Shown here: in pieces, positions 40,586-53,420 of the stretch | How positions within the stretch are numbered: position 1 is the stretch's first letter | How the letters are laid out: every line of letters begins with the position of its first letter | Assembly (NCBI RefSeq): GCF_963678635.1 | Contig: NC_087069.1 | Location: forward strand, 19,568,660 to 19,632,659 | Reading direction: 5' to 3' | DNA: 64,000 bases | Source: Symsagittifera roscoffensis | Taxonomy: Eukaryota; Xenacoelomorpha; Acoela; Convolutidae | Translations under genes and position numbers: made by a program | Notes under the pieces: model-generated | What the model saw: the letters and a program-made list of their open reading frames with translations, nothing else | Databases searched by the model: none | What the model was told of the DNA's origin: nothing

Positions 40586-43365
40586 GTACCACATTCCCCC
40601 GATATACTTTTCAAAAATTTTAAGCGCTTTTCCCGGCAGTCTTTTTGGGTCCTTTCGAACAACCTCCGTTTTCTTTTCTGTTATTTCTGTGAAACCAAAA
40701 TTTTCCGAAAATTCCAACTCTCGTTTTAGTTTTGTTTTGGTTCCCACTATCTCGCTCATGCTCCATGCTTTTTTGCAATTCGTTTGCTCCCAGGAATTTG
40801 AAACACTGGTCTTCTCTCTCCTTGCGATTTGAAATTTGCTGTATGAACAGTGGACTGACTTCCCGGCTTGCTTGTTCCTTGCGCACAATTTTCATGTTCT
40901 CTCGGCTCTGATCATGGCGTCGTTTGAATTGAGACGCCAAGAGTGCTGACAGCTCCAGATATTGTTTTTCCTAAAGTAGCAGAATTTGTCAAGAAGTGAT
41001 CCCTTAAAGAATTGAATCCGTTTTTGGCAGTCGACCAAGCATAGCTTTGAGCGGTGTTCTGCTAAACATTAGTCGTTTAGCCCATCTTAAGTCGAATTAT
41101 CGTGATCAAACTTAAGTTAATTGCTGGGAAATTTTCTTCCAAAAGCATATTCCCCAATCTTAGTTTTATCGTTTGTATTGACCGTTCAGCCAGGCCAAAT
41201 CCTCAATGATTACCTACTGGGCAAAAGATTTTTCAGATTGATTTCCCTTGAGCTCCGCGAAATGGTCTAATCTAAACATTTCCGACATTCCGTGCGTATC
41301 TAAATGACTTCTGAGGAATTTGACCGAAGCTTTGCTACCGGTAGATTTAGTTATTTTCCCAGAGGGAATTTCGGAAAACGACCCATCGCTAGCAACAGAA
41401 ATATTTCTTTCTCTGTGTTTGTTTCAATCGGACCTGCGTAGTCCAGCTGACCTTCCTGACCGGGCTGTGTTAACAGCGGCAATGGTTTTGAAACATTTTC
41501 TGGATTTAGATATTTTTTTTGTCGTTCTTCTCAATTGCCCGTCTCAACCTGTCAAGCCAAGTGCGCTCCGAGATTAATTCTGCGAGCAGATTTCAATCAA
41601 AAATTCTTAGCTGTTCCGACCGTTGATGTTTGTCTTTTCGTGACATGCGCTAAGATGACACCACTTGCACTGCTAACACTTGTTGATCGTCCTCCAGTTG
41701 AAACGAGACCGCTTGTATTTACTTGAGTTGTGCCACATTCTGCTTCCTTGGGTCGTTATTGTTACTATCCGTTTCCTCACAATCCTTTTCGGCCAATATC
41801 GTCAGCGACTGAGATTTTACGCTCTGTTTGTTCGAACTTAGTCCCGCATAAGTTCAGCAAACGACTTCATGTCTGTTTTCCGATTCGTCTCGTCGCCTTT
41901 GGTCCGCTTATGCTCCTGACTTTGGATGGCAATTTCAATTTAGCTCCCTTATTTCTGCTTGTTTCTTCTCGCATCGGCGAGCTTTCTTCAATTCCTGGGT
42001 CGTCTGTCTCCGTTTCTGCCTCTCCACTTGAATTATTCAAGCTTTTTGAGAACGTGGGACTCGGTACTTTTACCCTCCTGGTGAATTCAACTCTCGATTT
42101 TTACGATTTTTCGTTAACTGAATGCTTTTGCAGAAATGTGAGAAAGTGTTTGATTCTTGTATTCTTTGATTTCCAGTACATCCGTTTTTTTCCGGTCGAG
42201 CTTTGCTCGGTTTTTGACCGCTCGGTTGCCAGAGTAAGTAAATTCGTCATGATGTGTTCGAAACCATTCTTGTACCGGATGAGCTCATTGCAGTCACTTG
42301 GTCGACTGCTAATGCAGCCTGGTGGAACGTTTCAATTGACACCACTACGCACTTTATTAATAATCTGTTTATTCCAATGGCTCCCCCGACGCAACTAAGA
42401 TGTCATCTAGAAAAGAGAACGTGTTTCTTGCGTGATTTAGGGTACGCTTCATTGGTTTCTGGAACTCTGTCAGCAAGTCGGCCAGCCTGTAGAAACCTGT
42501 CAGAAAGCGGTATGTACCTGTAGCATTTCCCCCAAAAGATATTAAAGTTCCATTGATTGGCTGTTTCAGCAGCTAGTTGGCTGTATGCATACTTTAGATC
42601 TAGCAACGAAAAAACATGTTCTCTCTTTTTCTTCGGTAACAACCTGACTCACCCAATCTCATTTTTGGTCGACGTTTGGCATTTGATACTTACTTTTGTA
42701 TAACTTTCTATTGATGGGGTTCGCTTCTATTGCCAATTTTATTGTATCGTCCTTTTTAACTGTAATAACAATTAGTGTTATAAAATAGTCGCTGGTACAT
42801 TTGTCAAATTTTTTCGTATCCCTCTTCAAGCAAATTTTTTTAAGTGCTTTTCGACTTTTGCTTGAAAATGTATCGGGATACGTCTGATTTTTCCTGAATT
42901 GGGCAGAGTGGAAATTCAAGTACCGATTTAACGATGTGATGTTTTGATAATCCTTTGAGATCAAGGAGATTTTCAAACTTTCAGAATAGTTCTTATTTAT
43001 AATCTCGCGCTTCCTCGTCCTCACATTGTAATATATCGAAGCGGGGTTTCGAGAGTTGTGCCATGTTTTGTAAAGTGGAAACTCTTAGCTTTTATTGCAC
43101 ATCTTATCCTAGGATATATCTTGCTTTCCTCTCTGTTATCAACAGAATTACGTCTGAGATAACCCACCCTGCTAATTTCGACGATTGTTGTGATTCCGAC
43201 TTTGGTTATGGTTTAGCTTTGACTGCTTACCGTGGCTCGAGAGTAATGTCGAGATCCACAATTTACTTAACGGTAGCCGCCATTCTGAACTGGTCTAACC
43301 AAATTTTCATTAGCCATAGAGTGTCATTCAATCAAGGAATATCTATGTCCATTCTATTCTCCTAA
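40586..43365 (-). pseudogene. Gypsy pol relic: RT and integrase remnants
   Basis: On the minus strand 43024-42659 is an RT N-terminal piece (SDYFITLIVITVKKDDTIKL, then KYQMPNVDQ), and 42642-42403 continues with FSLLDLKYAYSQL, TANQWNFNI and RKKHVLFSR, the region around the RT palm, with the DD box lost. Near 41560-41500 LDRLRRAIEKNDKK resembles the region before an integrase finger. 40940-40580 is charged and helical, perhaps an integrase tail. The same subfamily as the relic at 258-11618, judging by the KYQMPN motif. Not functional. Confidence 0.6.
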
Positions 43366-43376
43366 TTTCTATATCC

Positions 43377-43621
43377 TGTTAGCACCACCATGTGATATCA
43401 CTTACAATGAGTAGAAACAGAGTGTCCGGAATACTGAATTCATAAAGTACGAACAGTAGTTTTTCTATGAGTATGTGGAAGTGGCTTGGGAATCGTATTT
43501 AATGAATCAACACACTGATTAATTTGTGACATTTTGGATCAAGCACCATGGCTGATCTTGTTCAGAACCGGCATTACATTATAGTATGTAAAATACTTTA
43601 AAAAACTAATTTGATACTGCA
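43377..43621 (-). repeat. 5' LTR of second gypsy relic
   Basis: Partner of 40339-40585; TG..CA ends. No convincing target duplication. Confidence 0.6.
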
Positions 43622-44030
43622 AGTCGAAACAAATGAAAAATAAACTGTTTACAAAAAATTTTTCTCGAGCAACAAGTTCTCTCTGCCGATTTCAATTGGC
43701 AATTTAAACCCTTATTAAGGTACCGTTTTAAACTACTTTGAATGATGCCACAACAACAGAATTGGGACAAAGAGAAAAATTATCATTAAATAACAGGCGC
43801 ATTAAATGCGGGTTATATCGCAAGATACAAATTTTGATCAAAACTCCTATGTCATTTTGCTTAGATTCATTTGAATGGGTTGAAGCTTACAGGTTTTTGT
43901 CAACACTTGGGGCAAGATTTTGTGCTAAAACATGTTTTAAATTCAAATTTTTAAAGATGAACAAAATTTATTTTTCAGTTTTGTACAGTTTGTTAGCAAT
44001 GATTTTTGACAAAACTTTTGACTCCGACTA
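43622..44030. other. Unassigned flank
   Basis: A plus-strand open frame (43738-44094) runs into the inverted repeat below and has no recognised domain. I do not call it. Confidence 0.4.
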
Positions 44031-44790
44031 CCAATTTCTGCAAGCCATTAAAAATGAATTAGGAAGACCTAATCCTAGTTTTCCAAACTCTTAAAAGCTT
44101 ACGTGAATTCAATATACCAACAAACAAAAACATTTATGATAAAATCAAATGATTTCAGAACAATTTCTGTCAAATTTTTTGAAGTCTAAACTAGTGAGCT
44201 ACGTTTACCAAAACAAAATTTTATCTTTTGGACTAGTAGAAAGGAGTTCAAGATTTTCATTTAAAGCTATTGAAATGTAACTGCAATTAAGTGGAATTTT
44301 CTCGAGCTGCTGGAACACATGAAATGTCTTGCAGGCCAGTTTAAGAAAGGAATAGTTTTTTATTGCGCAATTTAAAGATGTTTTGTTTGCAAACTGAGTT
44401 CTCGATTTTTGTATACGAATTTAGTTTAAATTGAACCAAGCATCAAGTTTTTGAGAATCAAGGTTCACTATAGCCTAGCAAGCTTTCGGTTCTCCAGTTG
44501 TTATATTATGTTTTCGGTCCAATGAAAACTGTGCATCTCTTTCAGCAGCTCGAAAAAAACTCCAAACGATTGCAGTTATATTTCAATAGCTTTAAATGAA
44601 AATCTTGAACTCCTTTCTACTAGTCCAAAAGTTTGTTTTACTAAACGTTGCTCACTAGCTTCGACTTTTTTCTGCAATCATTTGATTTTATCACAGTTTT
44701 TTCTTTTGTTTGCATATTGAACTCACGTAAATTTTAAGAGCTTGGGAAACTTTTTTTCCTAATTCATTTTAAATGGCTTGCAGAAATTGG
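44031..44790. repeat. Large inverted repeat (foldback), arms about 260-300 bases
   Basis: The left arm 44031-44328 (from CCAATTTCTGCAAGCC) is the diverged reverse complement of 44533-44790 (ending GGCTTGCAGAAATTGG). The best match is TTTTGGACTAGTAGAAAGGA and what follows. The spacer is about 200 bases. It looks like a foldback or MITE remnant. No transposase. Confidence 0.7.
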
Positions 44791-46540
44791 TTCAGCAATT
44801 GAAAATCTAGCTTTTCTATTTGACCGAGCCGCTAAGTCCATAGCGTCTGCAACTTTTTCTTCTGATTTACCTATTTGACCTGACCTTACAATTCTTCTGT
44901 CTTTTTGACCTTACAATTCTTCTGACCTTACAAGTCAATAGGGTCCACTATTTTTTTTTCTAGTTTACCTAATTCACCTTTCAATTCTTCTTCGTTCATT
45001 GTATAAGGGTCAGAACGAATAAAAAACTGCAAAAACGCCAAGGTAGCTCTATCCGCTCTTCTATTCTCTGTTTTTATTCCACTTTGATCTTTCGTTCTTT
45101 CAACTTTACAGGTAAGTAATTTTTGTTTTTTCCCCGAAACAAACAAAAAACACTACTCTGAAAATTAAGACCAAAACAAAAATACTGAAAATGTCCAATG
45201 CATTAAAATCAAAAGTGCGAGTAACAAACAGTTACTGTAATTTTGTACAAGCCTCCAACTTCCGTTTTTCGGTTATTCATTTCTGGTTTAGTTTTTTGTC
45301 AGTGTTTCAACTAAACAAACAATAAGGTTTCTGTCGGAATATGGATACTAATTAAACTGCGTTTTGTAAGTCATGTTTATTGAGCTTTCAACTTAGCAAA
45401 AACACTTCACGAAAATCACGAAAAAAAGTAACTCTTATATTTCTTAACTTAGTTAAGACATGTTAAAGCATTATAAGCTTATAAGTATGTAACACGCGCC
45501 ATTAACTGCTTGTTATATGCAGGTCATTTTGCTTATATTTTTCGAATTGATTGCACAGCACAATTTTTTAGCACTTATTAGACCAACATTTGTGCTGAAA
45601 TTTTAGTTCTAAATTATTTATTTTCAAAAAATATCAAAGCAATCGATTCTAAGTTTCAGACAGTTTTTCAGCATTAAATAAAAAAAAATGACCCCGGACA
45701 AAAATCATAACTACGACTTCGAAACGTCTTGAATGTCAGTTTCTTCAAAAAAACGTTTATTTTGTATTTATTATAGATGTATAATTTGAAACTGAACAGT
45801 TCCAACTTGTTTTCTAGTTTATTTTCTTTGGACTGCTTACATATAGAATAAAATCAATGCATGTCTTTAACGAGTGAAAAAAAATTCAACTAATTGCTGT
45901 TTGCTGAAAAAAATTTAAGAAAACTGCAAAGATTTACTTTAGTAGAAGTCGCTCATATCGTTTAGACACAGAGGCGAAGCGGAGCTTCACACCACTTGAG
46001 ATACGGCAGAAAAACAGCACAACAGCTAGCAAAAAAAAATAGGAAATAAGCATTAGTAAACAAAATGAAAAAAAAATGTAAAAGAGAAAATTGATTTTTT
46101 TACGGTTAACTGGAATGCGGTTGAGTTTGAGAACAGATGCTGAGAAAATGAACAGCGAGTTTTCAATATGCATTGAAACTAAAATTCAAAACGGGGCGAA
46201 AAAAAGCTTCGCACCACCTGCGAATCGACAAACAAAAAACTTAAGTCGAAAAGAATTCTAATGTTGAAAAAACTAGTTGAACCAAAATTTGGCATGTCTC
46301 AGTAAAAACACAGCTAAGGCCCCAGCTAAAGTTGGAGATACGTGTTTGATATTGAATGAACTTGCTACACTGATGCGGCTCAAAAAATTAGTTACAAAAA
46401 TTGGACTTTGGCGAAAACCTTTGTTGTTTCTTTACTAAAATAAGTGGAAGAGTAAAAAAGTTTTTACATTATCATTTTTCTTCCCAAGGAGATAGCAATT
46501 CTGTGACAAAAAATAAGTAGTCGCTGCTTCTACGAGAACA
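44791..46540. other. Unassigned AT-rich stretch
   Basis: No supported gene. A small direct repeat ACCTTACAATTCTTCTG occurs twice near 44882-44930. Confidence 0.5.
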
Positions 46541-46549
46541 ATTATTGCA

Positions 46550-47405
46550 ACCGTTTCCGTCGACTGAACTTTTCATCTCAGATTTGAGTGTTTAAATTAT
46601 AAGAAAATTCTAAAAGTTTCTTAAAAAAACGGTCAAAAGACTTTCCAAAACCCTTACAAACTTTCTGTCAAGAAATGACTATTTAAGCAGAGAAATTACC
46701 CAAAACCTGGCTTCTCAATTAAAAACAACTTAATAATTGTCACGGTAGTTTTCGCGTAAAGTCAAAAAGTTTCCGAAAAACTGTCAAAGTTTCAACACTT
46801 TAACTTGTTTGAACTCCATAACTTCTTTCTTAAACAAACTGGGCATAGCCAATTAAAAAATAGGCTTTCAACAGCCTGTTATTTCAATCAAAGCTAGGAT
46901 ATCAGATTTTGCAGAATGGTTAGCGAGAAAGTCCAAAAAATGGTCAACAAATCAGGCACTTAACATTTCCAAGAATCATAGCTTGTTGTCTATAAAAATA
47001 GATCGTAGCCGCTTTTGCAGATCGAATTCAAGCAACCTGTTATTTATATTGAACCTAAAATCTCATATGGGAGGGTAGTTGTCGAGAAAAGGCAAAAACA
47101 TTGACGAAAAACTATCACAATACCAAAAATTTGGGCGTAGTCGCTTAAGCAAATGACCATTCCACAATCCGTGCTTTGAATTGAACCCGCAATATCAGAT
47201 TTGACAAGCTAGTTTTCGAGAAAAGTTAAAAAGATTCACAAAACGGTCAAAAATGAAAAATATGACTATTCCGAGGGCCATAACCTAGAATGGTAGAAAA
47301 CATGTATAGAAAAATTGTAAAACCGTTCTTTCCATCGAAACCAAAAAGTCAGATTTGAGATGGGTGGTTTTCGAGATAACGAAAAAAAATCAAAACTATA
47401 GGTCA
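46550..47405 (+). repeat. Degenerate tandem repeat, about 130-170-base period
   Basis: A block of form ATCAGATTTGA...GGTTTTCGAGAAAAG...AAAAA recurs at about 46575, 46905, 47070, 47198 and 47350, spaced by CATAACTT/GTAGCC-type text. It is analogous in style to 39345-39765 but a different unit. Confidence 0.5.
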
Positions 47406-47989
47406 GATATTCCCCCACAGACTTTATCGAAACGTGAAGACAGAGGGGTCAACTAAATAGAGACTCTCTGGGAAGTATTTGAAGTGATGACCCTTTTCTG
47501 AAAATCAAAAGAAGTTTCTAAAAACTGAAATTTTTCCAAAATATTTGAAAAAAATTTTCCATAGCGAAAAAATAAATTTAAACAAACTAATTGATAAATA
47601 TACAACCAATTTGATAAGTGCGGAAGGAGTGTTAAAATTGTGTTTCTCTTGAAACGATCCAAAATTAGGTCATTGAGTAAAAAAGTATGGGCCGAAATAA
47701 TTTTGGGCCGCTGACTTTAAAATGCAAACATGCTAAAAAATGTCTGTTGCCAGACGTTCTGATCTGCTGCCATCAGAACGGCCAAGCCAACTGATTCAAT
47801 TGAATTAGTAAAACTAGTCGTTAACCCGAAAAAAGTCAACACTCCGATTTGATGACGCTTGCTAATGGCAAGCGTAATTAAGTACCATGACTAAAACTAT
47901 TCGGTAATTAATCCTTTTGTTAGGTTTTCTTTTTTCTATATCGGAATAATGCAAAATTTTTCAAACGCTTGGAAAACGAATTCTTTCTT

Positions 47990-48231
47990 ATGCATTTGCA
48001 ACAGTTATATAAAGTTGTTCAGCCATTGGAAATCTCGCAGTACCATTTTTTGCAGGACCATTTCTGTGCATCAGGGCCAAAAAACTTAATTAACTGCAAG
48101 TTAAACCGTGTTCGAAAAATTGAGTTAAGTACATCTGTGATTATTTTTCTAGCTTTTGTTTGTTGCATTTTTTTCGGATTTTTAAATTTTCGAGTAATTC
48201 TATTTCCTTTCGCCAAACAAAAAAAATCAAG
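47990..48231 (+). CDS. Unknown host gene, exon 1 (membrane segment)
   Basis: This is the first exon of a three-exon model (47990-48231, 48990-49352, 49800-50406). The exon lengths sum to 1212 bases, exactly 404 codons with the stop, and both junction phases agree. It starts at ATG 47990 and ends at CAAG|GTGAAA. It encodes a short N-terminal part (MHLQQLYKVVQPLEISQYHF), a basic stretch and one strong hydrophobic span (IIFLAFVCCIFFGFLNF). The rest of the protein is helical and mostly charged, so a single-span membrane protein is likely. No family recognised. An earlier exon cannot be excluded, since the frame is open upstream of the ATG. Confidence 0.45.
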
Positions 48232-48989
48232 GTGAAAAAAAATGGAAACAATATGAATTTGGGGTATTATAAAATTTAGGGTAACTAAACGCCATATTGT
48301 TTTTAAACCATTGTTCTCATTGCAAACAATTGCTTATCAGCACTCAAAAAATTTATGAGTTGGAAGAAAAGAAAGAAATGAAGTTTTATGTGGATTTTTT
48401 GCGAGAAACTTAAATAAAAATTTCTTAAAGCTCACAGCAAAAATTTTATAACATTTAAGGATTTTTATCAAAAAAAAACTGGGATGACAGAATTAGGAAA
48501 ATCTCTAAATAGAATTTTTACGCACTCTAAACAATTTAAAAAGAGATGATCAACGAAAAAGAACAACGATAGTAAGCTTAAACAACCAATGAATTCATGC
48601 CAAGCATCCAAGCAAAAAGAATTAACGCATCAGTCTTAGGATCTGTGAACAAGATTTAAAATTATTTTGGTCTATTTCAAAACTTGACAGAATTAAGTAT
48701 TTCTGCATCCGCATTGATGGTAGACATTTTTTGAAAACTTTTTCATTTTTGGCTAACTTCAGCAATCGCAGGCAAAAAGCTGGTTTTAAGTAGCTCTTGA
48801 GGTGGGATATTCGATCTGCTCACCTGTAGTAACTGCAACAGTTTTTATCCTACTTAAAGTTATCCCATTTAATTTTTTTTAATTGTTTTCGGTTTTTCGA
48901 AGAATTTTAAATTGATTGCCAACCTTTTGTAAAAATCATGGCACAGTAACCGAGTAGTTTTGTTTATTTGTTTATTTGTTTATTTTCAG

Positions 48990-49352
48990 TGAAAGTTATA
49001 CGGTCGATCTAAAACTTCCACAGCTTCTTCTGACCCTTGTAAATCGACTCTATTTGCCAAATGGTTCAAATGATGACTCTTTAATATACGATCTGATTAA
49101 AACGGTTAAAAAAATCCAAAATTCAATTAGCATTAATTATCAACCAAACTGTTCAAGTATAAAGGAAGAAATAATTTGCGAGACACTTCAAATATGCCAG
49201 GAATTGATCTATGCGATGAAGTTTCTGGAGCGTGCTTCCAAAAAAGCTGGGAAAAACTTCCAGTTTTCGACCAGTGATTTGGAGGATTTGGCTGAAATAA
49301 CAGAAGTGCTGGATGAGTTAGCAGACAAGCTGGACGAATGTTCGAGATCAGA
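48990..49352 (+). CDS. Unknown host gene, exon 2 (helical domain)
   Basis: The acceptor is strong (TTTATTTTCAG, pyrimidine-rich upstream) and the donor is GATCAGA|GTAAGC. The exon encodes helical sequence with regularly spaced Leu/Ile: LKLPQLLLTLVNRLYLP, then EIICETLQICQELIYAMKFL and DLEDLAEITEVLDELADKL. It has low similarity to any transposon protein. The frame has no ATG here, so it must be an internal exon; its first base completes the codon left by exon 1. Confidence 0.55.
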
Positions 49353-49799
49353 GTAAGCCCCATTTATGTTTAAATTCATTGTGAGTTATTTAAAATTACT
49401 AATATCAATTGCCCAGACTTTTATAGGGTTAAATGTTTTTGTATCAGATGAAAAGTTCGGACGAAAAATCTTCCATCTGATCTTCACTAAGTGGTTAAAA
49501 CCTCAATACCCTCCCCACATGGTATCTACTGAAGAATCTCCACCCCTCTAAATATAAACAGCGAACTAGCTCTAGAGTTTTCTATTGTGGCTTATCAATA
49601 GAAGATTCAGCCTAATATGAGTCGTTATGGCAATTTAGGATAGCTTAAAAAAGGTTGCAAATAAGATTACAAAAAATACAAAAAAAAGGGTAAAAACCTA
49701 GAAAATACGAGTTTTCTGGAAATCCAGTCGCCTCTCCTCCCCCTCCCACTCAATTTCGGTCGGGCATCCCTCGATGAATTCATCAATTTGACGCTTCAG

Positions 49800-50406
49800 G
49801 AACAACCATAATTGTACGACGAGCACACATAGTGAGACACCAGTCACTAAACCTGAACACGAAGCAAAGCCCGCCGAACAACTGGGCTTTTCAGATTTAA
49901 TTGAGCACATCAAGAAACTAGATCTCTGCTCGACTAGACTCGAACAAGACCGAAAATTTGCCATGGGGCCCTACTTACAGCCAACTCAAATTAACAAATT
50001 GAAAATTAATTTGAACGTTCTTCGCGAAGGTATCAAAAAAGCAAAGCAATCAATTATTGAGTCAATAATGACAATATATGCGCTAAGAAGTGAGCATGAA
50101 GCTACGCGGTCAGAAGTTCTCTACACGATAATCAGAAACATCAAAGAGACTACAGCCGAAAATTCAGCTTCTCTTCAGTTTCTGGATGCGATTTCGAAAA
50201 ATACAAAAGATTTTGGAAGCAACGAGCGATGGTTTTATGAGTTACTTTGTCTTTTGGATATTTCAGATGAACAAATTCAATCAAGGGTAATTAGCCTTTC
50301 GAGTCATAATTCAGTCAAAAGTGTCGGAAATTGCGAGCACAAGTCCGAGAGATCGGAACCTTCAAATATATTCTCAGGAAACGAACGCATTGACGAAAGG
50401 TTCTAA
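49800..50406 (+). CDS. Unknown host gene, last exon (helical domain)
   Basis: The acceptor ACGCTTCAG precedes base 49800, whose G completes the split Glu codon. The frame then runs to TAA at 50404-50406. It encodes a polar linker (TSTHSETPVTKPEHEAKPAE), then a helical segment (FSDLIEHIKKLDLCSTRLEQ, NKLKINLNVLREGIKKAKQS, ELLCLLDISDEQIQSR) and a Ser-rich tail. The ATG at 49963 is internal in this model. Its helical repeats resemble exon 2 in style, perhaps an old internal duplication. Function unknown. Confidence 0.5.
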
Positions 50407-53159
50407 TATTTTTCGAAGTTCAAATAATTTGTAAAATAAAATTTGGTTTAAGCCTGCCGAAAGTTATAATTAGCAAACTTGGTTGTTCTGAAGGCAAAAA
50501 TTAAAGTTAGAAAAAATTAATATTGCTTCTGAAGAATGTTGCAAGTGAAAAATGTAAACAAGTGACCAGTTACGGATCGTTGTTTTCTTTTCAGTTTTTC
50601 AAAGGCTACGGTGCCGTTTTCTTTGATGCAATTCGGTTGCCTTGCGAGCCCAGAATTAAAAATTTTATAACTTGACTCAAACTGCAAAAATTATCTCCTT
50701 ATTTACTGAGAACGTGTTAATTTTAAGCGAGTAGGTTCAATAGCCTAGGAAGCTCAATCATTCGATCAAAAAGTTGTTGTTCCGACTTTCGATGCGAAAG
50801 TAACGGAATATTTGTGCTCGGGGTGGGTTTTTTTTTCTTCAGACAAATTTCGACTTCTTAACTAGCCATTTTTGACGGAATTTTTTTTGTATCATTCGAA
50901 AGGTATTGTTGTCCTGAGCTCAAATTTGAAAAGATATTTTACCTGTGGTCATTTTTCGTAAAGTTATGGGTGTTTAAAGATTGGCATTTTGGCCAATATG
51001 GGACAATTAACGCGCGATATATTTCGCGCTATTAACGCGTAAGCGGAGAGTTAATCCGTGTTAGAAATCGTTTCAAATTGGTTGAAAATAACTTATTTGC
51101 CATAATTGATTTATTTCAAGGAGCGAGATCTATCTTTTTGTACTTTATATGGCGTGTGGGGGGATGATTTTCATAAAAAGTTTTAAATTTTAGGAAGTTT
51201 TTTTTTTCATTTTGTTTTATTTCATTTAATTTTTCCATGATGTTACTGCTCCATAGACCTTAAGAGGCAGTCGGAACATTCAGGGCCTCGCCCTGATACG
51301 AGCAGTCTTGTTATATTTTACTGTTCAATTACTCCATTGAAGCGTACGAGATTATTTCAAAAAAATATAGAGGAAGATAGCTTGGAAAAGTTCATAATTT
51401 GCATAGGCATACTGCTAATTCTAGTTGATAATTTTTCAAAAAAGTTAGTTTCTATTATATTACTTTGCTCAGAAAGAAACGAAACATTTTTTTCGAACCA
51501 TACACATTCAGTTGAAAGCTTAAGGAGATTGTGAAAACGTCATGCTCTTTGTACTAGCTATTGAGAATACACTGAACTGGCATGAACTAATAGGAATATA
51601 CAAAAGCACACACAACCTTTCTTTGAAGTTAGATCAAGTTGGTTTGACCAAAAGAAAAAACAAATTTAGGAAAATCAAATACACTTGTTCTTTCGTATGT
51701 TTCTATAGGATAAAATTGAACTTAACTTTGTTATAAATTATGACAAGAACGCACAAAACCTGACAATTCCTATTAATAGTTGATTTACCTCAGCTTATTT
51801 CTGGTGATGATGAGAGAAAATCAAAGAAAGTTATAGTTTTTCTCAAAACAAAGAGTTTTCTCGATACAACAAAAAATGGAAATGTTTAAATAAAATTAAG
51901 TTAAGACTGAACGTGATGTAACATAACATATCATCCGATTCAAACCGATGACTAATATTGATATTGGCCGAAAATAAAAACGATAGAAAAATGCAAAACT
52001 TTCAAATTGTCACTGACTTCCGCCGAATTGGAACAGTTCAAGCTTTTGTTATGAAAGAAGCAAAAAATTGCTTCATTTAGTTCATTTCAATTGAATGGCA
52101 ATTGATTTTTTTTAGATTGACTTTCGACTAATTTTGTTTTTGGCCTTTCGCCGACGAGTTTTTCGTCCATTCGGTCCTTCGCGCATGAGAATAGCACCCT
52201 AATAAACTAGTGAAACATAGTTCAAGTCTGATAAATCACCAATAAGCTCAATCTGAAAATAAGGGCAACTGACGCTTAACAAATTAGTTCTGAAGCAGTC
52301 AAACAACTACGCTTTTTAATCATCAACCTTAATTATTCTATCGGTTTATCTTACTATCTTACAATGCTTGCTGCATAAAAACCCATAAATAGAAACTGTG
52401 CATTGAGCGAATGAATTGAAAAAAGTGACACCGTTTCATACCACAAGCTTTGCGTATGCAAGAGCTTGCTATAGATTTTAACGCATGTATCGCAAACGCT
52501 AAACAAAAAATACCTAAAAAAGTTTACTTTATTGAATAATTGATTACATAGTTTTTAGTAGAGAACTAATAGAAAAACAGAAGTTTAACCATTAAACCTA
52601 AAATAACTGCTAGTAATTTTTTCGGTCAGAACAACCAACAGTTTTAAGCATCCAACTTTTGATTCCATTGGGCAATCTCCCCTCTCCCTCCCTCCGGCAA
52701 AAACGGTAGAATTTTATAAAAGGCGTTACCTAATGCAATCAGATGGTTATTATGTGAAAAGCACGCAATCCACTGACAGATTGAAATTTATTTTAAATGA
52801 GAATTTAGATTTTTAATTTTGTTTGCGCGATCATTTCTTCGAGGAAAGCAATTTCGCTAAGTTGGTGTTCTTTGTATCTGATATCTAAAATCTTTCTCCG
52901 CTAAACCGTAAAAAAAGTACGCTAGAGCAAATTCTTTTTCCATTTAAGACAGAAAAAGCTTGTTTAATATGCATTTTTAGTTCACTTTGTTTTCACTCTG
53001 AGTGTTTTCTGAGTTTTGATATTGTAATTGATGGTGTTCAATATTCGTGGGAGAATCTGGCTCATGAGTTCATCAGTCAATCTATTTTCAAGCAGACTCA
53101 AGTATCTATAAATTTTTTTAAAAAAATCTAAATTCCAAAAACACGCTAAAAAACTTATG
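50407..53159. other. Unassigned AT-rich stretch
   Basis: No supported gene. GC-containing palindromic text lies at about 51007-51045 (TTAACGCGCGATATATTTCG, then CGCTATTAACGCG). Confidence 0.45.
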
Positions 53160-53420
53160 TTACTTGTGTAAATCTAAGTTGTTACGATTTAAAACAAGCT
53201 AGTGTAAGCTTTTAAGCCCTTGAAACAAACTATTGCAAGCCTGCTATCCAGCTTGATTCTTTCGAAGTGGGACGAAAAACCAAACATTTCAAACCTCGTT
53301 TTCTCGACACTGAAAACATTTTGATTTATTAATGTCTTTCGAATAAAGAATGAAAGCTCTTTAATATGATATATCACTCGACCCATTCCGTTGATTATTT
53401 GTGGAACCTAAATTAGCGTG
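53160..53420. repeat. Copy of part of the 16.3-17.4-kb element
   Basis: TAAGTTGTTACGATTTAAAA at about 53177 matches 16575 onward, and ATATGATATATCACTCGACC with GTTGATTATTTGTGG near 53367 matches the reverse complement of about 16895-16945. A rearranged or decayed relative. Confidence 0.45.

Larger units (their letters stand above)
40339..43621 (-). mobile_element. Second decayed Ty3/gypsy element, minus strand
   Basis: LTRs at 40339-40585 and 43377-43621 (TGCTACCA.. and TGTTAGCACC.. starts, ..CA ends) share long stretches such as TTTTTCTATCAGTATGTAAA versus TTTTTCTATGAGTATGTGGA. The interior carries minus-strand RT and integrase relics. It is internally deleted (3.3 kb) and full of stops. 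Confidence 0.7.

Noticed and set aside
41320-42398. Long plus-strand ORF of 222 codons
   Set aside because: It lies antisense to the gypsy pol relic, whose RT motifs are on the minus strand.
47950-48090. Alternative ATG at 47950 in another frame
   Set aside because: That frame hits a stop before the donor and does not join to exon 2.
49698-49964. Minus-strand ORF of 88 codons
   Set aside because: It is antisense to the exon 3 frame, which joins in phase to exon 2.
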